Positions 40,883-50,808 of a DNA stretch of 64,000 nt are shown here, piece by piece (within the stretch, counting starts at the first letter, position 1; each line of letters starts with the position of its first letter). The stretch is from Limnohabitans sp. TEGF004 (GTDB lineage Bacteria > Pseudomonadota > Gammaproteobacteria > Burkholderiales > Burkholderiaceae_C). A program made the translations under genes and the position numbers. The notes below the pieces were generated by a model. It worked only from the letters and a program-made list of their open reading frames with translations. It was not told where the DNA came from and did not search any database. The stretch spans positions 62,001 through 126,000 of the forward strand of contig NZ_AP027056.1 of the NCBI RefSeq assembly GCF_027924965.1, in the 5' to 3' direction.

Positions 40883-41467
40883 ATGCTCACTTGTTCTAAA
40901 TTAATCGCTGGCGGCCAAGGTTTGGCCGCCGCCCTGGTCAAACGCGCCGCCACGGTGGAGCTGGACTGGGACGTACGCCAAAAAAGCCGCTTTGATGCGA
41001 CCGATTCCACAGGTCGCGCTTTTGGCGTTTTCTTATCTCGCGGCACCTTGGTGCGCGGCGGTGATGTGCTGGTGCTCGAAGACGGTTCTCTCGTGTGCGT
41101 GCAAGCGGCGCCACAAGAAGTGTTGCGCATCACCGCGTGTACGCAACACGGCTCAGCGTTTGACTTGACACGTGCTGCCTATCACTTGGGTAACCGCCAT
41201 GTACCGATTGAGCTGCAAGCCGACCATTTGAAAATTGAGCCCGACCACGTACTCGCTGACATGCTGCGCGCCATGCACATGACGGTGGTGACTGTGCATG
41301 AAGCCTTTGAACCCGAAGGCGGTGCGTACAGCAGCCATGGGCACGCACAAGGTCATGGCCACATCGCGCATAGCCACGGTTCAGAGGCGCATGGCACGCA
41401 CGCCCATTCCCACGATCACCATGCACACGACCATGTGCATGGTCCTAATTGCAAACATGACCACTGA
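40883..41467 (+). CDS. ureE: Urease accessory protein UreE with His-rich tail
   Basis: A 194-residue nickel chaperone. The N-terminal peptide-binding domain (about 1-75) and the metal domain with [11 protein letters not shown] and the core His in DHVLADML are present. The last 45 residues hold about 18 His in [15 protein letters not shown] and related stretches. Such a tail stores or delivers nickel and is longer than in many UreE proteins. It overlaps the downstream frame of ureF if the earliest ureF start is used. Confidence 0.94.
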   Translation: MLTCSKLIAGGQGLAAALVKRAATVELDWDVRQKSRFDATDSTGRAFGVFLSRGTLVRGGDVLVLEDGSLVCVQAAPQEVLRITACTQHGSAFDLTRAAYHLGNRHVPIELQADHLKIEPDHVLADMLRAMHMTVVTVHEAFEPEGGAYSSHGHAQGHGHIAHSHGSEAHGTHAHSHDHHAHDHVHGPNCKHDH

Positions 41468-41495
41468 TGTCGCATCGCTAGCGTTGGCTGAGCCT

Positions 41496-42185
41496 ATGAA
41501 TTCGTCTGCAGCGACACCCGCACTGCTTCAACTCATTTGGCTCGCGTCACCCGCGTTGCCCATTGGTGGCTTCTCGTACTCCGAAGGTTTAGAAGCAGCC
41601 ATTGATCATGGCTTGGTGCATGACGAACACAGCGCCGCTGAGTGGTTGGTGGACCAACTCCACCTCACGCAGTCGCGTGGCGATATGGCGGTGCTCGGTC
41701 AAATGATCACGGCATGGCAAGCTCGCGATGACGCGCGCCTAGAGGCCTTGAGTCAGTGGGTGCATGCCACCCGCGAGAGCGCTGAGTTGCGTTTGCAGAG
41801 TGAACAAATGGGCCGCTCCATGTTGGAGTGGCTGCGCAACCAAGACGCCATCGATGCAGACACCATTGCGATGTGTAACCGCTGGATACCCACCTACCCG
41901 TTGATGTTTGCCTTGGCTTTGTCGCGCACCGGCGCGTCGCTGGAGCAATGCTTGCAAGCCTATGCCTTTGGGTGGGCTGAAAACATGGTGCAAGCCGCCA
42001 TCAAGTCAGTGCCTCTCGGGCAAAACTCAGGACAACGCATCTTGACGAAGCTCGCTCAACACATCGCCCCCGCCGTCAGCCATGCCATGCAAGTGAACGA
42101 CGACACGCGCCAAGCTTTTTCTCCCATGCTGGCCATTCTTTCGGCCCAACACGAAACCCAATACTCACGACTGTTCAGATCATGA
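41496..42185 (+). CDS. ureF: Urease accessory protein UreF
   Basis: A 229-residue helical protein that acts with UreD and UreG as a GTPase-controlled nickel insertion complex. Diagnostic are [42 protein letters not shown] and the end [16 protein letters not shown]. The start is uncertain: ATG 41496 gives the usual length, while ATG 41457 would overlap ureE by 11 bp and add 13 residues. The end overlaps ureG by 4 bp. Confidence 0.92.
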   Translation: MNSSAATPALLQLIWLASPALPIGGFSYSEGLEAAIDHGLVHDEHSAAEWLVDQLHLTQSRGDMAVLGQMITAWQARDDARLEALSQWVHATRESAELRLQSEQMGRSMLEWLRNQDAIDADTIAMCNRWIPTYPLMFALALSRTGASLEQCLQAYAFGWAENMVQAAIKSVPLGQNSGQRILTKLAQHIAPAVSHAMQVNDDTRQAFSPMLAILSAQHETQYSRLFRS

Positions 42186-42835
42186 AGCACTTACACGCCA
42201 TCGCCAATCGCACCAAAAAATTACCACCTCTGCGCGTGGGCATCGGCGGGCCTGTGGGCTCTGGCAAAACGACCCTGCTGGAAATGCTCTGCAAAGCCAT
42301 GCGCGACAAGTACGACCTCGTCGCCATCACCAACGACATTTACACCAAAGAAGACCAACGCTTGCTCACCATCAGTGGTGCATTGCCCGCAGAGCGCATC
42401 ATGGGTGTGGAAACGGGCGGTTGCCCACACACGGCCATCCGCGAAGACGCATCCATCAACCTTGAAGCGATCGACCGCATGTTGGTCGATTTTCCAGATG
42501 CCGATATGGTGTTCATTGAGAGTGGTGGCGACAACTTGGCTGCCACATTCAGCCCCGAGCTGAGTGACTTGACGATCTATGTGATCGACGTGGCGGCTGG
42601 TGAAAAAATTCCACGCAAAGGTGGCCCCGGCATCACCAAGAGCGATTTGTTTGTGATCAATAAAACGGACCTGGCACCTTATGTCGGCGCCAACTTGGAT
42701 GTGATGGAAGCTGACACCATTCGCATGCGTACCAACGCAAGTGGCTTGAAGCCTTTTGTCATGACCAACTTGCGTACCTTGGATGGTTTGCAAGACGTGG
42801 TCAAGTTCATCGAGACCAAGGGGATGTTGGTTTAA
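42182..42835 (+). CDS. ureG: Urease accessory GTPase UreG
   Basis: A 217-residue SIMIBI GTPase that drives nickel delivery to urease. The P-loop [10 protein letters not shown], the metal-binding [12 protein letters not shown] (Cys-Pro-His), [18 protein letters not shown] and the guanine-specific NKTD are all intact. It closes the ureA-X-ureBCEFG operon. Its end overlaps the convergent xth stop by 4 bp. Confidence 0.96.
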   Translation: MKHLHAIANRTKKLPPLRVGIGGPVGSGKTTLLEMLCKAMRDKYDLVAITNDIYTKEDQRLLTISGALPAERIMGVETGGCPHTAIREDASINLEAIDRMLVDFPDADMVFIESGGDNLAATFSPELSDLTIYVIDVAAGEKIPRKGGPGITKSDLFVINKTDLAPYVGANLDVMEADTIRMRTNASGLKPFVMTNLRTLDGLQDVVKFIETKGMLV

Positions 42836-43623
42836 ATCAAACCTTCATACGCGATGGTGATGGGCGCATGGTCTGAAAATTTTTCGCCCTTGTAGATCGC
42901 TTCGGTGCGGGCCTTGGCTGCGATCGCTGGTGTGGCCAGGTGGTAGTCCAAACGCCAACCCACGTTGTTGGCATAGGCTTGACCGCGGTTGCTCCACCAC
43001 GTGTAGCAAGCATCGGTGGTGTCGGGTTGTAGCTGGCGATATACATCAACAATGCCGCCTTCGGTGGTGAGCTGTGTCATCCACGCACGCTCTTCGGGCA
43101 AGAAGCCGCTGTTCTTTTTGTTGCCCTTCCAGTTTTTCAAGTCGGCTTCGTTGTGCGCGATGTTGATGTCGCCGCACAGCACAAACTCGCGCTCTTGTTT
43201 CAAGGCGTTGAGGTGCGGATACATCGCGGCCAAGAAACGAAACTTGGCGTCTTGGCGCTCAGGGCCAGACGAGCCACTGGGAAAGTAGCTGCTGATGATC
43301 GACAGCTTTTGTGTGGGTGTGTCAAAACGCAGCTCGACGTAGCGGCCTTCGGCATCGAATTCGCCGCCATCAAACCCAATGATCACGTCGCTGGGCTCGT
43401 GCTTGGTGTACACGCCCACGCCCGAGTAGCCTTTTTTCTCTGCATAGTGAAAGTGGCCTTTCAAACCTGCCAAGGTGTCGAAGCTGCCTTCGACATCGGG
43501 GGCCTGGGCTTTGATTTCTTGGACGCAAATACAATCAGGGCTGGCTTTTTCGAGCCAAGCTTCCACGCCCTTGCGGGCGGCCGAACGAATGCCGTTGAGG
43601 TTGAGGCTGGTTAGTTTGAACAA
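42832..43623 (-). CDS. xth: Exodeoxyribonuclease III (AP endonuclease)
   Basis: A 263-residue base-excision-repair nuclease of the ExoIII family. Catalytic segments are [17 protein letters not shown] (metal-binding Glu), [20 protein letters not shown] and [11 protein letters not shown] with the catalytic His. The N-terminal ATG at 43623 lies only 11 bp from the divergent pyrE ATG, so the two promoters and ribosome binding sites must overlap each other's 5' ends. Confidence 0.94.
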   Translation of the reverse strand: MFKLTSLNLNGIRSAARKGVEAWLEKASPDCICVQEIKAQAPDVEGSFDTLAGLKGHFHYAEKKGYSGVGVYTKHEPSDVIIGFDGGEFDAEGRYVELRFDTPTQKLSIISSYFPSGSSGPERQDAKFRFLAAMYPHLNALKQEREFVLCGDINIAHNEADLKNWKGNKKNSGFLPEERAWMTQLTTEGGIVDVYRQLQPDTTDACYTWWSNRGQAYANNVGWRLDYHLATPAIAAKARTEAIYKGEKFSDHAPITIAYEGLI

Positions 43624-43634
43624 GGAATTTCCCC

Positions 43635-44330
43635 ATGAGTCAGAGTGTGTCTGCCAACGATGCGTTGGCGCAAGAATTTGTGCAATTTTCGCTGGATTGT
43701 GGCGTGTTGAAATTTGGGGAGTTCAAAACCAAAGCGGGCCGCATGAGCCCTTACTTTTTCAACGCCGGTTTGTTCGACGATGGCGCCAAGTTGGGCAAGT
43801 TGGCCAGTTTTTATGCGCAGTGCATTGTCAACAGCGGCATCGAGTTCGACATGATTTTTGGCCCCGCCTACAAAGGCATTCCCTTGGGCGCAGCCGTGTC
43901 GATTGAGTTGGCACGCTTAGGACGCAACGTGCCGTTTGCCTACAACCGCAAAGAAGCCAAAGACCACGGCGAAGGCGGCAGCTTGGTGGGCGCCCCGCTC
44001 AAAGGTCGCGTGTTGATCGTGGACGATGTGATGAGCGCGGGCACGGCTGCACGTGAATCGATCGCCCTCATCAAAGCAGCAGGTGCCACACCGCACGCCG
44101 TGGCGATTGCGTTGGACCGCCAAGAAATGGCCACCGAAAAACAAGCCGATGGCTCGACCAAAGATGTGCCCTACAGCGCCGTGCAATACGTGCGTGAGCA
44201 ACTGGGCATGAGCGTGTGCACCATCGCCAAGCTGGAAGACTTGTTGGCCTATTTGGGCAAGCAACCTGACAACACCATGGGTGAGCATTTGGCTCGTACT
44301 CAGGCTTATCGCGAGCATTACGGCGTTTAA
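43635..44330 (+). CDS. pyrE: Orotate phosphoribosyltransferase
   Basis: A 231-residue enzyme that makes OMP from orotate and PRPP in pyrimidine synthesis. Motifs are YFFNAGLFDDG, FGPAYKGIPLG, AYNRKEAKDHGEGG and the PRPP loop VLIVDDVMSAGTA. Ribosome binding site AAGGA is 8 bp upstream and also overlaps the 5' end of xth on the other strand. Next to it, convergently, is a YitT-type membrane protein gene. Confidence 0.95.
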   Translation: MSQSVSANDALAQEFVQFSLDCGVLKFGEFKTKAGRMSPYFFNAGLFDDGAKLGKLASFYAQCIVNSGIEFDMIFGPAYKGIPLGAAVSIELARLGRNVPFAYNRKEAKDHGEGGSLVGAPLKGRVLIVDDVMSAGTAARESIALIKAAGATPHAVAIALDRQEMATEKQADGSTKDVPYSAVQYVREQLGMSVCTIAKLEDLLAYLGKQPDNTMGEHLARTQAYREHYGV

Positions 44331-44340
44331 GCCGTGAGCT

Positions 44341-44931
44341 TTAGGCGCCGTAGTAACGGTCGGCGCGGTGGTTGACGGCAATCACCAAATTCAACGCAAA
44401 TGCACCGAGCAATGACAGCAAGGCCTTGTGCGCATCGGTGAGCGCAAAGGCGGTCATCAAGATGCAAGCATCGATGGCCATTTGCACGTGGCCAGCGCGC
44501 CAGCCACGGGTCTTTTGCAAATAAACCGCCATGATCGTCACGCCGCCCAAGCTGGCGCCGTGACGAATCAAAATCAAAATACCCGTGCCCACCAACAAGC
44601 CCGCCATCAGTGCGGCGAAGACGGGGTCGAGGTGTGAAAACGCGATCCACTGAGGCAGCAACTCGACGTAGGCTGACAGCAAACCCACCGCCGCAAATGT
44701 TTTGAAGGTGAAGGTGTGGCCGAGCTTTTGCCAGCCAAACACGTAGAACGGCAGGTTGATCACAAACAACACGGCGCCTAACGGCCACCCTGCAAAGTAG
44801 TGCACCAAGAATGCAACGCCCGTGGTGCCGCCTGTAAACAAAGCCGCTTCGCGAAACATGCACACGCCGAGCGCGACAAACAAGGCGCCAGTCAACAGGC
44901 CTTGTGTGTCTTCCAACGCGCTGTGGGGCAT
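44341..44931 (-). CDS. YitT-family (DUF161) membrane protein
   Basis: A 196-residue inner-membrane protein with about six TM helices: ALFTGGTTGVAFLVHYF, GAVLFVINLPFYVFGWQKLG and GLLVGTGILILIRHGASLGG are the recognisable parts of the YitT N-terminal domain. The C-terminal DUF2179 domain of longer members is absent. Function is not known; related proteins were proposed to move small solutes. It ends 9 bp from pyrE, is convergent with it and lies 3 bp after gatB. Confidence 0.82.
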   Translation of the reverse strand: MPHSALEDTQGLLTGALFVALGVCMFREAALFTGGTTGVAFLVHYFAGWPLGAVLFVINLPFYVFGWQKLGHTFTFKTFAAVGLLSAYVELLPQWIAFSHLDPVFAALMAGLLVGTGILILIRHGASLGGVTIMAVYLQKTRGWRAGHVQMAIDACILMTAFALTDAHKALLSLLGAFALNLVIAVNHRADRYYGA

Positions 44932-44934
44932 CGC

Positions 44935-46410
44935 TTACCCCAGTTTCTTCATCAACAGCTCGTTGACTTGTGCGGGGTTGGCTTTGCCTTTGCTGGCCTT
45001 CATGATGGGGCCGACCAAACCGTTCAAGGCTTTGGCATTGCCCGCTTTGAACTCTTCCACGTTCTTGGGGTTGGCGGCCAGTACTTCGTCAATGATGGCT
45101 TCCAACGCGCCCGTGTCGTTGATTTGTTTGAGGCCTTTGGCTTCGATGATGGCGTCGACATCGCCTTCGCTACCGGAGGGGCCTTCTTTATTCCACAGAC
45201 CGTCAAACACCTGACGCGCAGCGCTGTTGCTGATGGTGTTGTCGCTGATGCGGCTGATCAACGCGCCCAGTTGCGCCGCGCTGACGGGGATGTTGTCAAA
45301 CGTCACCTCGCCGCTGTTCAAGCGGCGTGACACTTCGCCCATGATCCAGTTGCTGGCCAGTTTGGCTTGACCGCAGGCTTTCGCCGTGGCTTCAAAGTAG
45401 GCGGCTGTGGCCTTGCTTTGGGTCAGCTGCGTCGCATCGTATTCGGGCAGCGCGTAGTCGCGCACAAAACGCTCGGCCATGACACGTGGCAGCTCGGCCA
45501 TTTCGCTTCTCACACGCTCCACCCAATCGCGACCAATCACCAAGGGTGGCAGGTCTGGGTCGGGGAAGTAGCGGTAGTCGGCGGCGTCTTCTTTGGTGCG
45601 CATGGCGCGGGTTTCGCCAGTGTCTGGGTCGAACAACACGGTGGCTTGTTCGATGTCATGGCCGTCTTCGATTTGGTCGATTTGCCAGCGCACTTCGTAG
45701 TCGATGGCTTGTTGCATGAACTTGAAGCTGTTCAAGTTTTTGATTTCACGGCGGGTGCCCAAAGGTGCGCCGGGTTTGCGCACCGACACGTTGGCGTCGC
45801 AGCGGAACGAGCCTTCTTGCATGTTGCCGTCGCAAATGCCAATCCACGTGACGATTTTGTGCAGCTCTTTGGCATAGGCCACGGCTTCTTCGCTGCTGCG
45901 CATGTCGGGCTGTGTCACGATTTCTAGCAGCGGTGTGCCAGCTCGGTTCAAGTCGATGCCACTCTGACCAATGAAATCTTCATGCAGCGATTTGCCTGCA
46001 TCTTCTTCGAGGTGGGCACGTTCCAAACGCACAGTTTTGTGCACGGTTTCTTTGCCAACTTCCAAGAAGAACGAGACTTCGCCGCCTTGTACCACCGGAA
46101 TTTCAAACTGGCTGATTTGGTAGCCCTTGGGCAGGTCGGGGTAGAAGTAGTTTTTGCGCGCAAAGATGCTGCGCTCGGCAATGTGTGCATTGACACCCAA
46201 ACCAAACTCAATGGCGCGTTCGACTGCGCCGATGTTCATCACGGGCAAAGTGCCGGGCAGGGCCATGTCCACCGCGCAAGCTTGCGTGTTGGGCTCTGCG
46301 CCGAACGCCACTGAGGCACGGCTGAAAATTTTGCTCTTGGTGGAGAGCTGTGCGTGTGTTTCAAAGCCGATGACGACTTCGTAGCCTTGAACTAATTTGG
46401 GTGCAGTCAT
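44935..46410 (-). CDS. gatB: Asp-tRNA(Asn)/Glu-tRNA(Gln) amidotransferase subunit B
   Basis: A 491-residue tRNA-binding and kinase subunit of GatCAB, which makes Gln-tRNA(Gln) or Asn-tRNA(Asn) by amidation. Visible are [57 protein letters not shown] and the C-terminal YqeY-like helical domain. It ends the gatCAB operon (order C, A, B) on the minus strand, with 1 bp between gatA and gatB. Confidence 0.95.
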   Translation of the reverse strand: MTAPKLVQGYEVVIGFETHAQLSTKSKIFSRASVAFGAEPNTQACAVDMALPGTLPVMNIGAVERAIEFGLGVNAHIAERSIFARKNYFYPDLPKGYQISQFEIPVVQGGEVSFFLEVGKETVHKTVRLERAHLEEDAGKSLHEDFIGQSGIDLNRAGTPLLEIVTQPDMRSSEEAVAYAKELHKIVTWIGICDGNMQEGSFRCDANVSVRKPGAPLGTRREIKNLNSFKFMQQAIDYEVRWQIDQIEDGHDIEQATVLFDPDTGETRAMRTKEDAADYRYFPDPDLPPLVIGRDWVERVRSEMAELPRVMAERFVRDYALPEYDATQLTQSKATAAYFEATAKACGQAKLASNWIMGEVSRRLNSGEVTFDNIPVSAAQLGALISRISDNTISNSAARQVFDGLWNKEGPSGSEGDVDAIIEAKGLKQINDTGALEAIIDEVLAANPKNVEEFKAGNAKALNGLVGPIMKASKGKANPAQVNELLMKKLG

Positions 46411-46411
46411 G

Positions 46412-47905
46412 TCAGATGCCCTCCGGTTTTTGGAGGTGATGGTCAGTGGCCAGTTGGTACTGGTGCGCTACGTTGAGCAAACGTGCTTCTTGCAAATAGT
46501 TGCCTATGAGTTGCATGCCCACTGGCATATGGCCTTCGCCAAAGCCCACAGGAATGCTCATGCCGGGCAAACCAGCGAGCGAGGCTGGCAGCGTGAAGAT
46601 GTCGGCCAGGTAGTCGGCCAGCGGGTCGCTGGCGTTGTTGCCAAGCTTCCATGCGACGGTGGGGGCGACGGGGCCGGCGATCACATCGCACTCAGCAAAT
46701 GCGCGTTGGAAATCGTCCGCAATCATGCGACGAATTTTTTGCGCTTGCAGGTAGTACGCGTCGTAGTAGCCGTGGCTCAACACATACGCGCCGGTCATGA
46801 TGCGGCGTTTGACCTCTTCGCCAAAGCCTTCGGCGCGGGTCTTTTTGTACATGCTCACCAGGTCTGTGTAGTCTTTGGCGCGGTGGCCAAACTTCACGCC
46901 GTCAAAGCGACTCAGGTTCGAGCTGGCCTCGGCGGGCGCGATGATGTAGTACACAGGAATGGCCAGTTCGGTGCGAGGCAGCGTGATGGGCACGAGCTTG
47001 GCGCCTTGGGCTTCCAAGGTTTTGAGTGCGGCATCAATCGCAGCGCGCACATCAGCGGCAAGGCCGTCACCAAAAAACTCTTTGGGAATGCCGATGCGCA
47101 GGCCTTGCAGGCTGTCGTTCAACTTGGCGGAGAAGTTTTCAGCTGACACATCGAGCGACGTGGAGTCACGGTCTAAATCAGAACCGCACATGGCTGACAG
47201 CAACAACGCACAGTCTTCGGCTGTGCGGGCCATGGGGCCAGCTTGGTCGAGGCTGGATGCGTAGGCAATCATGCCGTAGCGGCTGGCGCGGCCATAGGTG
47301 GGCTTGATGCCGGTGATGCCGCAAAAGCTAGCGGGTTGGCGAATCGAGCCGCCCGTGTCTGTGCCTGTGGCAGCGGGCGCCAAACGTGCGGCCACAGCCG
47401 CAGCGCTGCCGCCGGATGAGCCGCCGGGAACGCGCGAGGTGTCCCACGGATTGGTCACTGCGCCGTAGGCGGAGTTTTCGTTGGCAGACCCCATCGCGAA
47501 CTCGTCGCAGTTGACTTTGCCTAAAGTCACCATGCCCGCGCCCACAGCGCCATCGGCAAAGGTGCCTAGCTTTTGCACCACGGTGGCGTCAAACGGCGAG
47601 CGGTAGCCGCTCAAAATTTTGGAGCCAGCGGTGGTGGCGAAATCGCGGGTCACAAATACGTCTTTGTGCGCAATCGGCACGCCTTCCAATGCACCTGCGG
47701 TGCCAGCGGCAATGCGGGCGTCGCTGGCTTGGGCTTGGGCCAGCGTGACTTCGCTGTTGATGTCCAAAAACGCGTTGTGCGGGTTGCCTCCCGCGCGGGC
47801 CAAAAAGGCCGTGGCCACTTCGACGGCGCTGGCTTGCTTGGTTTGGAGTGTTTGGGCCAGTTGGGCCACGGTCATGTCATGCAATTGGGTAGCAGATTGG
47901 GTCAT
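46412..47905 (-). CDS. gatA: Asp-tRNA(Asn)/Glu-tRNA(Gln) amidotransferase subunit A
   Basis: A 497-residue amidase that releases ammonia from glutamine. The Ser-cisSer-Lys site is in [11 protein letters not shown] (Lys), the amidase signature [15 protein letters not shown] and [18 protein letters not shown] 47905 is chosen because TGAGG is 7-8 bp upstream; a TTG six codons earlier lies inside gatC and is less likely. It forms one operon with gatC and gatB. Confidence 0.95.
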   Translation of the reverse strand: MTQSATQLHDMTVAQLAQTLQTKQASAVEVATAFLARAGGNPHNAFLDINSEVTLAQAQASDARIAAGTAGALEGVPIAHKDVFVTRDFATTAGSKILSGYRSPFDATVVQKLGTFADGAVGAGMVTLGKVNCDEFAMGSANENSAYGAVTNPWDTSRVPGGSSGGSAAAVAARLAPAATGTDTGGSIRQPASFCGITGIKPTYGRASRYGMIAYASSLDQAGPMARTAEDCALLLSAMCGSDLDRDSTSLDVSAENFSAKLNDSLQGLRIGIPKEFFGDGLAADVRAAIDAALKTLEAQGAKLVPITLPRTELAIPVYYIIAPAEASSNLSRFDGVKFGHRAKDYTDLVSMYKKTRAEGFGEEVKRRIMTGAYVLSHGYYDAYYLQAQKIRRMIADDFQRAFAECDVIAGPVAPTVAWKLGNNASDPLADYLADIFTLPASLAGLPGMSIPVGFGEGHMPVGMQLIGNYLQEARLLNVAHQYQLATDHHLQKPEGI

Positions 47906-47915
47906 GGTGTTGGCC

Positions 47916-48221
47916 TCACTCAATCACTTTGGGAACCAAGAACAAACCACGCTCCACGGCGGGGGCGCTGCGTTGGTTCAGGTCGCGTTGGTTGGGTTCG
48001 CTGGCCACGTCGGGGCGCAGGCGCAGTTCGATGTGGGCGCCTTGCATGGCGTCCACAGGATGGGCCATGGGCACCACGCCGGTGGTGTCCACCGCGCGGA
48101 TTTGTTCGACGATGTCGAAAAAGTCATTGATTTTGTGGCGCATACGGGCCTGTTCGTCAGGCTGCAGCTCTAGCCGGGCCAGGTTGGCGATGCGGCTGAT
48201 GTCTTGGTCATTCAGGGACAT
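47916..48221 (-). CDS. gatC: Asp-tRNA(Asn)/Glu-tRNA(Gln) amidotransferase subunit C
   Basis: A 101-residue structural subunit that wraps GatA and Gat[30 protein letters not shown] and MAHPVDAMQ. The frame is open well upstream but the conserved start is at 48221. It is the first gene of the operon and is divergent from mreB with about 90 bp between them, where both promoters must lie. Confidence 0.94.
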   Translation of the reverse strand: MSLNDQDISRIANLARLELQPDEQARMRHKINDFFDIVEQIRAVDTTGVVPMAHPVDAMQGAHIELRLRPDVASEPNQRDLNQRSAPAVERGLFLVPKVIE

Positions 48222-48231
48222 ACATATATGA

Positions 48232-49356
<1,125 letters not shown>

Positions 49357-49360
49357 TTAA

Positions 49361-50281
49361 GTGCCACTGGGCACCCTGGACCGCTCCCCCCCGGCCTTCT
49401 TCAAGCAAGGCCCGTCCGCCGTCTCCAAATTACTTTTCTTCAGCGCCTTGTCGGTGCTGTTGATGGTGGCTGACGTGCGGTTTGGTGTGACCCAGCCTTT
49501 GCGTGCCACGTTGTCTGTGATGCTGTACCCCGTGCAGTGGTTGGCCATGCGCCCGCAGGTTTTGGCCGAATACTCGTCTGACTATTTCGAAGCCCGCGAT
49601 GTGGCGCAGGCCTCAGAGCGCGACGCGCGTCAACAACTGTTGGTGCAAGCCCGACGCTCGGGCCAAGTGGAACAGCTGGCGCTGGAAAACAAACAACTGC
49701 GCGAACTCTTGAGTCTGAGCAAACGCTTGGAAACCAAAGGCATTGCAGCCGAGGTGCTGTACGACGCCGCTGACCCCTACACGCGCAAACTCATCATCGA
49801 CAAAGGCTTGCTCAATGGCATCAAGGCCAGCTCACCCGTGATGGATGAGCACGGCATTTTGGGGCAGGTCACGCATGTGTTGCCACTGGTCAGTGAAGTG
49901 ACCCTGGTCACCGACCGCGAGCATTCCATTCCTGTGCTCAACACCCGCACGGGTGCGCGCGGTGTGGCTTATGGTGAATCGGGCGGCGCACCTTTGTTAG
50001 AGCTGCGCTTCATGGCGACCAACGCTGACATTGAAGTGGGCGATATGTTGTCCACCAGCGGTGTGGATGGCATCTACCCAGCCGGTGTGTTGGTGGGCAA
50101 AGTGACCAAGGTTGAGCGCCGTGCTGAAACCGCGTTTGCGCGCATCTTGTGCGAGCCTGTGGGCCGCGTGCAGGGGGCGCGTCATGTGATGGTCTTGGAG
50201 CCTTTGAGCGACCAACTGCCACCTCGCCCGCAAATTGAAAAACAATTGCCAGTTGCTGCGCAAAGAGGAGGTCGCCGATGA
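49361..50281 (+). CDS. mreC: Cell-shape protein MreC
   Basis: A 306-residue bitopic protein: one TM helix (about 22-42), a coiled coil (about 72-110, ARDVAQASERDARQQLLVQARR in part) and two beta-barrel domains ending with VGRVQGARHVMVLEPL. It scaffolds the elongasome in the periplasm. The start codon is GTG at 49361, 4 bp after mreB. The C-terminus is short and basic, without the long Pro-rich tail of some relatives. The end overlaps mreD by 4 bp. Confidence 0.93.
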   Translation: MPLGTLDRSPPAFFKQGPSAVSKLLFFSALSVLLMVADVRFGVTQPLRATLSVMLYPVQWLAMRPQVLAEYSSDYFEARDVAQASERDARQQLLVQARRSGQVEQLALENKQLRELLSLSKRLETKGIAAEVLYDAADPYTRKLIIDKGLLNGIKASSPVMDEHGILGQVTHVLPLVSEVTLVTDREHSIPVLNTRTGARGVAYGESGGAPLLELRFMATNADIEVGDMLSTSGVDGIYPAGVLVGKVTKVERRAETAFARILCEPVGRVQGARHVMVLEPLSDQLPPRPQIEKQLPVAAQRGGRR

Positions 50282-50808
50282 TCATGCCTCGTGGCCAACA
50301 GTTGTTGTTGCCAGCCAACCCCATGTTTATTTTGTTCACGCTGTTGATGGCTTTGTTTGCCAACATGGTGGTGAACATCAGCCTCGTTGGCAACGCCGCG
50401 TGGATGCCTGATTTCTTGGCTTTGGTGTTGGTGTTTTGGTGTGTGCACCAATCGCGCTTGGTAGGGATTGGCGTGGCTTTCTTTTTTGGTGTGGCCACAG
50501 ATGTGCATCAATCGGCCTTGTTGGGTCAGCATGCTTTGACTTACACCGCATTGGGCTTCATGGCCATCTTGATTCATCGCCGTTTGCTGTGGTTCACAGT
50601 GCCGTCACAGGCCATGCAAGTGTTGCCCATCTTTGTCGTGGCGCATGCCCTAGAGCTGATGGTGCGCATGATGTCGGGTGCCTTGTTTCCTGGCTGGACC
50701 ATCTTTTTGGCGCCGCTGCTAGAGGCCCTGTTGTGGCCTGTGGTCAGCGTGTTCTTGTTAGCACCTCAGCGCCGCGCACCCAACCCTGACCTGAACCGAC
50801 CGCTATGA
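50278..50808 (+). CDS. mreD: Cell-shape protein MreD
   Basis: A 176-residue inner-membrane protein with about five TM helices, including ALFANMVVNISLVGNAAWMPDFLALVLVFW in overview, FFFGVATDVHQSALLGQHALTY and the C-terminal LLEALLWPVVSVFLLAPQRR. It completes the MreBCD complex. It overlaps mreC and mrdA by 4 bp on each side, so the four genes are translationally coupled. Confidence 0.93.
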   Translation: MIMPRGQQLLLPANPMFILFTLLMALFANMVVNISLVGNAAWMPDFLALVLVFWCVHQSRLVGIGVAFFFGVATDVHQSALLGQHALTYTALGFMAILIHRRLLWFTVPSQAMQVLPIFVVAHALELMVRMMSGALFPGWTIFLAPLLEALLWPVVSVFLLAPQRRAPNPDLNRPL

